Both the position numbers and the translations under genes were made by a program. The notes beneath the pieces were generated by a model that was given only the letters and a program-made list of their open reading frames with translations, did no database searches and was not told where the DNA came from. 5,072 nt of DNA from Candidatus Phaeomarinibacter sp. (GTDB taxonomy: Bacteria > Pseudomonadota > Alphaproteobacteria > CGMCC-115125). Location of the stretch: assembly GCA_028279995.1 (NCBI GenBank), contig JANQMQ010000010.1, positions 1 through 5,072 on the forward strand, in the 5' to 3' direction. Positions 1 through 5,072 of this stretch are shown here, piece after piece (the stretch's first letter is position 1; every line of letters starts with the position of its first letter).

Positions 1-245
1 TAGTTCTCCCGGGCGGCATCGGGACGATTGCAGAACTGGTGGACATCCTCACATGGAAACAGCTTGGCCGCCACGACAAGCCGATCATCATTATGGATAT
101 CGACGGCTACTGGGCACCCATGGCCGACCTGCTCACCCACATCGTTGACCGCGGATTTTCCCACGGAGATCTCTCAGCAATGTTCCGTATCGTGAGCAGT
201 GTGGATGGGCTGCTGGATGTCATCAACGCTCAGAGCAAGCCCTAA
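1..245 (+). CDS. LOG-family protein (cytokinin riboside 5'-monophosphate phosphoribohydrolase-like), C-terminal part
   Basis: The reading frame is already open at the left edge (first full codon at base 3) and runs 80 codons to a TAA at 243-245. The fragment begins V-L-P-G-G-I-G-T-I-A-E, the PGGxGTxxE nucleotide-binding and catalytic signature of the LOG / 'lysine decarboxylase-like' Rossmann family. It continues with the family's usual tail (TWKQLGRHDKPIIIMDIDGYW, then a helix ending in LLDVIN). Characterised members remove ribose 5-phosphate from nucleoside monophosphates such as cytokinin nucleotides or AMP; the bacterial physiological substrate is often unknown. About half of a typical protein of roughly 190 residues is missing to the left. 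A GTG at 39 is internal to the domain and is not the real start. The gene converges on rarD with a 4-bp stop-to-stop overlap. The family call is firm; the exact substrate is not determinable. Confidence 0.9.
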   Translation, partial: VLPGGIGTIAELVDILTWKQLGRHDKPIIIMDIDGYWAPMADLLTHIVDRGFSHGDLSAMFRIVSSVDGLLDVINAQSKP

Positions 246-1123
246 CGCCTCCTTACCGCATCCCATGCGAAGACGGCGAGGCCGAGCCAGATGCCGGCGA
301 AGGTGAGCGCGTTGGCGAGGGCGAAGGGCTCCCTGAAATGCAGGATGGCGATCAGGAACATGATGCTGGGGGCGATAAACTGAAGGATGCCGACGGTGGC
401 GAGGCTCACGCGGCGGGCGCCTGCCGCGAACAGCAGGAGCGGGATCGCCGTGAAGGGGCCGGTCCCCAGCAGCAGCGCAATCGTCACCACGTCCTGCGCG
501 CCAAAGCCCAGCAGCGGACCGCCAACCCAGACCAGATAGCCAATCGCCAGCGGCGCGAGAACCGCCATTTCAACGAACAGCCCATCAATGCTCTCCACAT
601 TGACGGTCTTTCGCAGATAGCCGTAGAGCGCAAAGGTACTGGCGAGGAACAGGGCAATCCACGGTACGTCGCCGAGCAGAATGATTTCGTTCAGCACACC
701 CAGTGCGGCCAGCGCAATGGCGATGCGCTGAGCAGTGTTCAGCCGCTCGCCCAGTAGAACCACGCCCAGCGCCACGCTCATCAACGGGTTGATGAAGTAG
801 CCAAGGCTCGCATCCAGCACCATGTCGTTGGCAACAGCAAAGATGAAACCGCCCCAGTTGCTCGCTATCAGCAGGCCGGTGAGCGTCAGGATCGCCAGGC
901 TTCGCCGGTTGCTAAGCGCCGCCCAGACCAGATGCCACCGGCCGAGCACTGTGACGACGAGCGCAACAAAGGCCAGCGCCCAAAGGCCACGATGGGCAAG
1001 CACATCCAGCACCGCCACATGGTCCAGCTCGCGGTAGTAGAGCGGCAGAAAGCCCCAGAGGAGATACGCGCCAGCGGAAAGCATGACGCCGCGCGCGGCC
1101 GCATCCGCCGTTCCCGACCTCAT
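242..1123 (-). CDS. rarD: RarD-type EamA/DMT-superfamily inner-membrane transporter
   Basis: This is a very hydrophobic protein of 293 residues with about ten predicted membrane helices, the usual size and topology of two EamA repeats. RarD-like landmarks, numbered from the start chosen here, are RGV(M)L..AYLLWG at 11-24, HRGLW at 44-48, GYFINPL at 108-114, LLGERL at 123-128 and QFIAPSIMFLIAILHFREPF at 248-267. RarD was named for chloramphenicol sensitivity in enteric bacteria; its substrate is not established, so this is an uncharacterised metabolite or drug permease. Start choice: an upstream in-frame ATG at 1144 gives 300 residues but is preceded by a pyrimidine-rich tract with no ribosome-binding site. 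The ATG at 1123 has GGCGAG eight bases upstream and gives the usual short N-terminal tail. It lies 59 bp after cimA (38 bp with the longer start) with no evident terminator between, so co-transcription with cysS-cimA is plausible. Confidence 0.88.
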   Translation of the reverse strand: MRSGTADAAARGVMLSAGAYLLWGFLPLYYRELDHVAVLDVLAHRGLWALAFVALVVTVLGRWHLVWAALSNRRSLAILTLTGLLIASNWGGFIFAVANDMVLDASLGYFINPLMSVALGVVLLGERLNTAQRIAIALAALGVLNEIILLGDVPWIALFLASTFALYGYLRKTVNVESIDGLFVEMAVLAPLAIGYLVWVGGPLLGFGAQDVVTIALLLGTGPFTAIPLLLFAAGARRVSLATVGILQFIAPSIMFLIAILHFREPFALANALTFAGIWLGLAVFAWDAVRRR

Positions 1124-1182
1124 TTTACTGTCTCGCCACGACATGACCGCGGGAGGACACAGGGAGGAGACGCATGTGGTCC

Positions 1183-2793
1183 TCAGACCTGTGCCGCAGG
1201 CGCGCCATCGCGCAGCAGCTTGTAGGTGATCGAATCCATGAGCGCCTGAAAGGACGCATCCACGATGTTGGGCGAGACACCAACAGTGGACCAGCGCGCA
1301 CCGTCACCATCGACACTTTCGATCATCACGCGGGTGACAGCCTCTGTGCCGCTCGTCAGGATACGCACCTTGAAGTCCGCCAATCGCAAGTCCTCGAGCC
1401 ATGACGAATACTTGCCAAGGTCCTTGCGTAGCGCCTGATCCAGTGCGTTGACCGGGCCGTTGCCCTCCCCCGCGCTCATGATCGTCGCGCCGTCGACAGA
1501 CACTTTCACCGTCGCTTCAGAAACGGTCACGAGTTCACCCACCGCATTGAACCGACGTTCCACGAGAACGCGGAAGCTTTCAACTTCAAAGTAATGCGGC
1601 ACCTCGCCCAACGCGCGGTGGGCCAGCAGTTCAAACGAGGCCTCGGCACCGTCATAGGCGTAACCGAGGAACTCCCGCTCCTTGACTTCATCCACCAGCC
1701 GCTTGATGCGCGGGTCCTGAGCATCCACTTCAATGCCGGCGGCTTCAAGTTGCGCCAGCACGTTCGAGCGTCCAGCCTGATCCGACACCAGAATGCGGCG
1801 CTTGTTTCCCACCGCTTCCGGCGGCACGTGCTCGTATGTGGCCGGGTCTTTCTGCACCGCAGACACGTGCAGTCCGCCCTTGTGAGCAAAGGCAGACGCG
1901 CCCACATAGGGCTGATGCCGGTTCGGCGTCCGGTTGAGGATTTCGTCCAGCAGACGGCTCACATGGGTCAGCCGTTTCAGGTTTTCGATCGGAACCCCGG
2001 TTTCAAACCTGTCGGCATAATCCGGTTTCAGCAGCAGGGTCGGCAGCAGGGACACCATGTTGGCGTTGCCGCAGCGCTCCCCCAGCCCGTTGAGCGTGCC
2101 CTGTATCTGGCGAACGCCGCCGTCAATCGCCGCCAGCGTGTTGGCCACGGCGTTTTCCGTGTCATTGTGGGTGTGGATGCCCAGATTGTCGCCGGGGATG
2201 TGCTCCGCCACCGCCCTGACAATGGCTTCCACCTCGTGCGGCAGCGAGCCGCCATTGGTGTCGCACAGCACCACCCAGCGGGCACCGGCCGCCAGCGCCG
2301 TCCTGGCGCAGGCAATGGCGTAGTCCGGATTGGCCTTGTAGCCATCAAAGAAGTGCTCGCAATCGATCATGGCCTCGCGGTCATGCTTGATGATCGCGCG
2401 TACGCTGTCTTCAATCGCTTCGAGATTTTCGTCCAGCGAGCAGCCCAACGCCAGCTCCACCTGATGGTCCCATGTCTTGGCCACAAGGCACACGGCGTCG
2501 GATTCAGCATCAAATAGCGCTGCCAGCCCCGGGTCATTGTCCGCAGACCGCCCCACCCGCTTGGTCATGCCGAACGCCGTCATGGTGGCTTTCTTCAGGC
2601 CGCGCTTTTCACTGAAGAAGGCACTGTCCGTCGGGTTTGCTCCCGGCCAGCCGCCTTCCACATAGTCAATGCCCAGCGCATCCAGCGTTTCGGCGATGCG
2701 GATCTTGTCGTCGACACTGAAGTCCACACCCTGCGTCTGCGCGCCGTCGCGCAGCGTGGTGTCGAACAGGTAGAGACGTTCCTTGGTAGTCAT
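1183..2793 (-). CDS. cimA: Citramalate synthase (isoleucine precursor pathway)
   Basis: This 536-residue cytosolic enzyme of the isopropylmalate/homocitrate synthase superfamily condenses acetyl-CoA with pyruvate to (R)-citramalate. That is the first step of the threonine-independent route to 2-oxobutanoate and isoleucine. The N-terminal TIM-barrel catalytic domain shows DTTLRDGAQ (11-19, with the catalytic Arg-Asp), EGGWPGANPTD (46-56), the metal-binding HTHND (207-211) and GLGERCGNAN (236-245). A linker and a C-terminal LeuA-type dimerisation/allosteric domain follow, from about residue 395 to the end. EGGWPGANPTD and the 530-residue class length point to the CimA branch rather than LeuA. 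The frame is open up to an ATG at 2862, but that lies inside cysS; the ATG at 2793 places RLYLFDTTLRDG at the normal distance. It starts one base after the cysS stop, so translational coupling is likely. The LeuA-type domain suggests feedback control, probably by isoleucine as in known CimA enzymes. Confidence 0.95.
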   Translation of the reverse strand: MTTKERLYLFDTTLRDGAQTQGVDFSVDDKIRIAETLDALGIDYVEGGWPGANPTDSAFFSEKRGLKKATMTAFGMTKRVGRSADNDPGLAALFDAESDAVCLVAKTWDHQVELALGCSLDENLEAIEDSVRAIIKHDREAMIDCEHFFDGYKANPDYAIACARTALAAGARWVVLCDTNGGSLPHEVEAIVRAVAEHIPGDNLGIHTHNDTENAVANTLAAIDGGVRQIQGTLNGLGERCGNANMVSLLPTLLLKPDYADRFETGVPIENLKRLTHVSRLLDEILNRTPNRHQPYVGASAFAHKGGLHVSAVQKDPATYEHVPPEAVGNKRRILVSDQAGRSNVLAQLEAAGIEVDAQDPRIKRLVDEVKEREFLGYAYDGAEASFELLAHRALGEVPHYFEVESFRVLVERRFNAVGELVTVSEATVKVSVDGATIMSAGEGNGPVNALDQALRKDLGKYSSWLEDLRLADFKVRILTSGTEAVTRVMIESVDGDGARWSTVGVSPNIVDASFQALMDSITYKLLRDGAPAAQV

Positions 2794-2794
2794 T

Positions 2795-4183
2795 TTATTG
2801 TCCCCACATCGATGTAAATGTCCAAGTGGTACCGTCAGGCCCATCCTTGATCTCGATGCCAAGCCTATTTAGCTCATCACGAATACGATCCGCTTCCGCA
2901 AAGTCTTTTTCATCACGAGCCTGCTTGCGCGCTGCGATCAAATTCTCGACCTGAGCATCGTCAACATTCGACATCGCCGGGCGCCACGCAGCCCATTCCT
3001 CAGCAGTCTGTCCGAACAGTCCAACCAGCTGTCCCGATGCCTTGAGGGCTCGCGCGGCCTCGGCACTGCCCTTCTGGCTCTCACCACACAGCTTGTGCAA
3101 CGCAGCCAAGACCTGCGGCATGTTCAGGTCATCCAGCAAAGCCGACGTCACACTTTCAGGCACATCGTCAGCGGTCACGTCGCCCACCTCAGCGGTCGAC
3201 TCATACCATCGGTCCAGAATTCTCTTGGCTTCGCTCACACTATCGCCGGTCCAGTTCAATGGCTGGCGATAGTGGGTCATAAACATCTGCAGGCGCAGTG
3301 CTTCACCCGGCCACTCGCCCAGCAAGTCATGCACCGTCATAAAGTTGCCGAGAGATTTCGACATCTTCTCCCCGCCCACCTGCAGGAAGCCCCCATGCAT
3401 CCAGTAGTTGGCGAGCGTCGCCCCGCCATGGGCGCAGCTTGACTGGGCCACTTCGTTCTCATGATGCGGGAACGCGAGGTCTATGCCGCCGCCATGGATA
3501 TCAAATGTCTCGCCGAGCAGATGCTCGCCCATGACGGAGCACTCGATATGCCAGCCCGGGCGGCCCTTGCCCCAAGGGCTCTCCCAGCCCGGCATGTCTT
3601 CGTCACTTGGTTTCCAGAGCACAAAGTCAGTCGCGTTGCGCTTGTAGGGTGCCACTTCCACCCGGGCCCCGGCGATCATGTCGTCCAGGGACCGACCGGA
3701 CAGGCAGCCGTAATTCTTGTCGGACGACACATCGAACAGCACATGCCCCTCGGCCTCATAGGCATGGCCGAGGTCAACAAGGCGGGAAATCATCTTGCTC
3801 ATGCCGTCCACATAGTCCGTCGCCCGCGGTTCGTGGGTGGGCGGCATGCAGCCAAGGCCCGCCATGTCGTTCTGATAGACCTTGGCGGTTCCGTTGGTCA
3901 GTTCACGGATGGTCACGCCGTCGCGCTTGGCCCGGTCCATGATCTTGTCTTCGATATCAGTGATGTTGCGCACATAGGTCACGTGGTCATCGCCATAGAC
4001 ATAGCGCAGGACCCGAAACAGGAGATCAAACGTCACAGCCGTGCGGCCATTGCCGATATGGGCAAAGTCATAAACGGTCGGGCCGCAGGCATAGAGGCGC
4101 ACATTGGCCGGATCAATCGGCTCAAACGCCCGTTTCTTGCGGGTGGACGTATCGTGCAGGCTGAGGGTCACATCGCGTGACAT
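2795..4183 (-). CDS. cysS: Cysteinyl-tRNA synthetase
   Basis: This 462-residue class I aminoacyl-tRNA synthetase, a normal full length for the family, charges tRNA-Cys with cysteine in the cytosol. The HIGH-type signature is HIGN (42-45) inside CGPTVYDFAHIGNGR. The second ATP signature is KMSKS (273-277). The four zinc ligands that select cysteine are present as C33, C215 (in GWHIECSVMGEH), H240 and E244 (in FPHHENEVAQS); the spacing matches C28/C209/H234/E238 of the E. coli enzyme. RNITDIEDKI at 72-81 has Glu where Asp is more usual, a conservative change. A helical DALR-like region and a C-terminal ADxIRDELNRLGIEIKDGPDGTTW tail complete it. The ATG at 4183 has AAGGA eight bases upstream. 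It lies 212 bp downstream of gltX and one base before cimA. The upstream region carries a Cys/Ile-rich short frame, so expression may respond to cysteine or isoleucine supply (inference). Confidence 0.97.
   Translation of the reverse strand: MSRDVTLSLHDTSTRKKRAFEPIDPANVRLYACGPTVYDFAHIGNGRTAVTFDLLFRVLRYVYGDDHVTYVRNITDIEDKIMDRAKRDGVTIRELTNGTAKVYQNDMAGLGCMPPTHEPRATDYVDGMSKMISRLVDLGHAYEAEGHVLFDVSSDKNYGCLSGRSLDDMIAGARVEVAPYKRNATDFVLWKPSDEDMPGWESPWGKGRPGWHIECSVMGEHLLGETFDIHGGGIDLAFPHHENEVAQSSCAHGGATLANYWMHGGFLQVGGEKMSKSLGNFMTVHDLLGEWPGEALRLQMFMTHYRQPLNWTGDSVSEAKRILDRWYESTAEVGDVTADDVPESVTSALLDDLNMPQVLAALHKLCGESQKGSAEAARALKASGQLVGLFGQTAEEWAAWRPAMSNVDDAQVENLIAARKQARDEKDFAEADRIRDELNRLGIEIKDGPDGTTWTFTSMWGQ
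2801..2805 (-). promoter_or_regulatory. Probable ribosome-binding site of cimA inside the cysS 3' end
   Basis: GGGGA is seven bases before the cimA ATG at 2793 and lies within the last codons of cysS. The match is imperfect but the spacing is right. It helps choose the 2793 start over the ATG at 2862, and it fits translational coupling across the one-base cysS/cimA gap. Confidence 0.5.
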
Positions 4184-4191
4184 ATAAAAAG

Positions 4192-4196
4192 TCCTT
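4192..4196 (-). promoter_or_regulatory. Ribosome-binding site of cysS
   Basis: AAGGA lies eight bases before the ATG at 4183, a good Shine-Dalgarno match that supports this start. A five-T run (4190-4186) separates it from the start codon, and a small GC-rich hairpin (4212-4199) lies just upstream. Confidence 0.75.
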
Positions 4197-4204
4197 CAAG
4201 GCCT

Positions 4205-4269
4205 GCTGGCCTCGTGGCTTATACGTCTTGTCTGTGTCCCAGGAAAATGACGAACGGCCGCGAGCCAGC
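4205..4269 (-). promoter_or_regulatory. Imperfect inverted repeat in the cysS 5' leader, with an alternative hairpin
   Basis: On the minus strand GCTGG-CTCG-C-GGC (4269-4257) can pair with GCC-A-CGAG-G-CCAGC (4218-4205). This gives twelve base pairs with one mismatch (4260/4215) and one bulged G (4210), closing a 38-nt loop. The 3' arm overlaps a second possible hairpin, AGGCC-AGCA-GGCCT (4212-4199), which ends two bases before the AAGGA of cysS; the two folds exclude each other. Upstream, AGCG (4279-4276) and CGCT (4270-4267) could form a small hairpin that takes part of the first arm, and TGCGC (4298-4294) can pair with GCGCA (4278-4274) across the end of the putative leader frame. This chain of exclusive pairings is what leader-peptide regulation needs. 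No folding energies were computed. Confidence 0.45.
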
Positions 4270-4277
4270 GTTGTGCG

Positions 4278-4331
4278 CTAGCTAATAATAATGGCGCAGC
4301 AAATGCACCAGATGGTTGCGGCGGTTTTCAT
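4278..4331 (-). CDS. Putative Cys/Ile-rich leader peptide for cysS-cimA
   Basis: This is a 17-codon frame, ATG at 4331-4329 to TAG at 4280-4278, encoding MKTAATIWCICCAIIIS. Three TGC Cys codons (4307-4305, 4301-4299, 4298-4296) and five Ile codons (4313-4311, 4304-4302, 4292-4284) fall in a block of ten residues. Four of the five Ile codons are ATT, whereas my count in cysS gives 11 ATC, 4 ATT and 1 ATA. The frame sits 94 bp before cysS and about 1.5 kb before cimA, the genes for cysteine charging and isoleucine-precursor synthesis. That is the arrangement expected of an attenuator leader peptide. Against it: no Shine-Dalgarno precedes the ATG (a C-rich stretch does), and an in-frame TGA at 4358-4356 excludes a much longer peptide. 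It could be translated from a leaderless transcript, or it could be chance. I know of no named family that it matches. Confidence 0.5.
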   Translation of the reverse strand: MKTAATIWCICCAIIIS

Positions 4332-4357
4332 GGGGCGGACTGTGGGCGGAATGTCTC

Positions 4358-4379
4358 AAAAAATCAACCCGCGTTTTGA
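4358..4379 (-). terminator. Weak terminator-like element after gltX
   Basis: About 17 bases after the gltX stop, TCAA-(AA)-C (4379-4373) can pair with GTTGA (4368-4364), and six T residues (4363-4358) follow at once. The stem is only five pairs with a two-base bulge, so efficiency would be low and read-through into the cysS leader is possible. The same TTGATT could instead serve as a -35 element for a cysS promoter. Neither role is proven. Confidence 0.22.
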
Positions 4380-4395
4380 ACTTGGTGTCCGGACG

Positions 4396-5072
4396 CTAGC
4401 CCCCAAGCCGCGCCAGCGCCTTGTCGCGCCCGATCAACGGCAGCAGGGTCTTGAGTTCCGGTCCATGGTCCAGCCCGGTCAACGCCTTGCGCAGGGGCAT
4501 AAACAGGGCTTTGCCTTTCGCGCCGGTCTCAGCCTTTACTGCGTCCGTCCAGGTCTTCCAGGTCGTGTCGTCCCAAGGCTCAACCGGCAGAAGGGACGCC
4601 GCCTTTGCGGCAAAATCTGCGTCCTCGATGACAGGCGTGATGTCACCCTCGACAACCTGGACCCATGTCGCGGCATCGGACAGTTTTTCGAGATTGCCGC
4701 GGATGGCTGTCCAAAGCGGTTCGCTCACGGATAGACCCAGGCCGTCGAGCCGCGCGGCTACATCTGCAAGCCCAGCCGTGTGCAGCAGGTCAGTGTTCAG
4801 ACGGCCCAGCTCCGCCACATCATAGTGCGCGGGTGCACGGCCGAACTTGGAGAACTCAAAGCTCTCGATCAGCTCATGGAGGCTTGCTACCTTCACGTCA
4901 TCGGACGTGCTCAGATGGGCGAGGTAACTTGTCAGGGCACCGGGTTCCAACCCGCGTTCACGCACGTCCTGCACGCTGGCCCCGCCTTCGCGCTTGGAGA
5001 GCTTTGCCCCGCCAGGGGCGACCATCAGCGGGAAATGGGCGAAGGCCGGTAACTCCGCGCCAATGGCCTTGA
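4396..5072 (-). CDS. gltX: Glutamyl-tRNA synthetase, C-terminal half
   Basis: The frame is open from the right edge and ends at a TAG (4398-4396), giving 224 visible residues. The fragment starts KAIGAELPAFAHFPLMVAPG and contains KLSKR (residues 23-27 of the visible part), the GluRS form of the class I KMSKS loop that stabilises ATP. REGGASVQDVRERGLEPGAL follows, then the all-helical anticodon-binding region ending LIGRDKALARLGG. The catalytic N-terminal half with the HIGH motif lies outside the window. GluRS charges tRNA-Glu, and in many alphaproteobacteria also tRNA-Gln or in a second specialised copy; which paralogue this is cannot be told from the C-terminal part. An ATG at 5025 is internal and is not the start. 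The following cysS is 212 bp away in the same direction. Confidence 0.93.
   Translation of the reverse strand, partial: KAIGAELPAFAHFPLMVAPGGAKLSKREGGASVQDVRERGLEPGALTSYLAHLSTSDDVKVASLHELIESFEFSKFGRAPAHYDVAELGRLNTDLLHTAGLADVAARLDGLGLSVSEPLWTAIRGNLEKLSDAATWVQVVEGDITPVIEDADFAAKAASLLPVEPWDDTTWKTWTDAVKAETGAKGKALFMPLRKALTGLDHGPELKTLLPLIGRDKALARLGG

Noticed and set aside
338..757. 139-codon plus-strand frame opposite rarD
   Set aside because: It is a highly charged, low-complexity translation antisense to membrane helices; a typical shadow of a hydrophobic gene.
1174..1404. Plus-strand frame of 76 codons preceded by a good GGGAGGAGA sequence
   Set aside because: Despite the attractive ribosome-binding site, most of it is antisense to the end of cimA and the protein resembles nothing; the purine tract is better explained as a short tandem repeat.
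1594..2517. 307-codon plus-strand frame opposite cimA
   Set aside because: It is fully antisense to a clearly conserved gene. Its composition (many Arg, Gln, His, Val) is that of a GC-rich shadow frame, with no recognisable motif.
1183..2862. Longer cimA starting at ATG 2862 (23 extra residues)
   Set aside because: The extra part overlaps the end of cysS, has no family-like sequence, and the ATG at 2793 is correctly placed with a ribosome-binding site.
3461..4180. 239-codon plus-strand frame opposite cysS
   Set aside because: It lies antisense within the signature-bearing part of cysS, with no recognisable domain; a shadow frame.
4184..4212. Classical intrinsic terminator immediately before cysS
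   Set aside because: The hairpin at 4212-4199 is followed by GAAGGAC before the five-T run. The U-tract is not adjacent to the stem, so it is not a standard terminator.
4285..4290. TATTAT on the minus strand as a -10 box for cysS
   Set aside because: At 16-18 bp spacing the upstream hexamers (for example ATCTGG) do not resemble a -35 element, and the bases are explained by the run of ATT Ile codons.
4184..4395. T-box or known metabolite riboswitch upstream of cysS
   Set aside because: No T-box sequence (TGGN'CC-type bulge with specifier loop) or recognisable riboswitch core was seen, and T-boxes are not expected in alphaproteobacteria.
4291..4734. Plus-strand frame running from the intergenic region into gltX antisense
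   Set aside because: About three quarters of it is the shadow of gltX; it has no ribosome-binding site or domain signature.

Overview
This window looks like ordinary chromosome from a GC-rich alphaproteobacterium. The evidence is the protein style (a CysRS with HIGN, a GluRS with KLSKR, a long CimA, a RarD-type transporter) and the gene order gltX-cysS-cimA. The genus cannot be named from the sequence. No mobile element, tRNA, rRNA, CRISPR array or phage gene was seen.

Layout: positions 1-245 (+) hold the C-terminal end of a LOG-family nucleotide phosphoribohydrolase. Its stop codon overlaps the stop of the convergent rarD (242-1123 or 1144, -). Everything from rarD to the right edge is on the minus strand. 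In transcription order it runs: the 3' part of gltX (glutamyl-tRNA synthetase, 5072-4396), a 212-bp intergenic region (4395-4184), cysS (cysteinyl-tRNA synthetase, 4183-2795), cimA (citramalate synthase, 2793-1183, one base after cysS) and rarD. cysS and cimA almost certainly share a transcript, and rarD may be its last gene.

The part most worth attention is the gltX-cysS intergenic region. On the minus strand it holds a 17-codon open frame (4331-4278) encoding MKTAATIWCICCAIIIS. Eight of the ten residues I-W-C-I-C-C-A-I-I-I are Cys or Ile. These are the two amino acids relevant to the genes just downstream: cysS charges tRNA-Cys, and cimA makes the isoleucine precursor citramalate. Between this frame and cysS lies an imperfect inverted repeat (4269-4257 with 4218-4205). 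Its 3' arm can instead fold into a small hairpin just upstream of the cysS ribosome-binding site. Together these suggest a ribosome-mediated attenuator sensing both cysteine and isoleucine supply for the cysS-cimA operon. The codon content and repeats are read directly from the sequence. Translation of the frame and the regulatory mechanism are inference. The main weaknesses are that the short frame has no Shine-Dalgarno sequence and that no textbook terminator (stem plus immediate U-run) lies before cysS.
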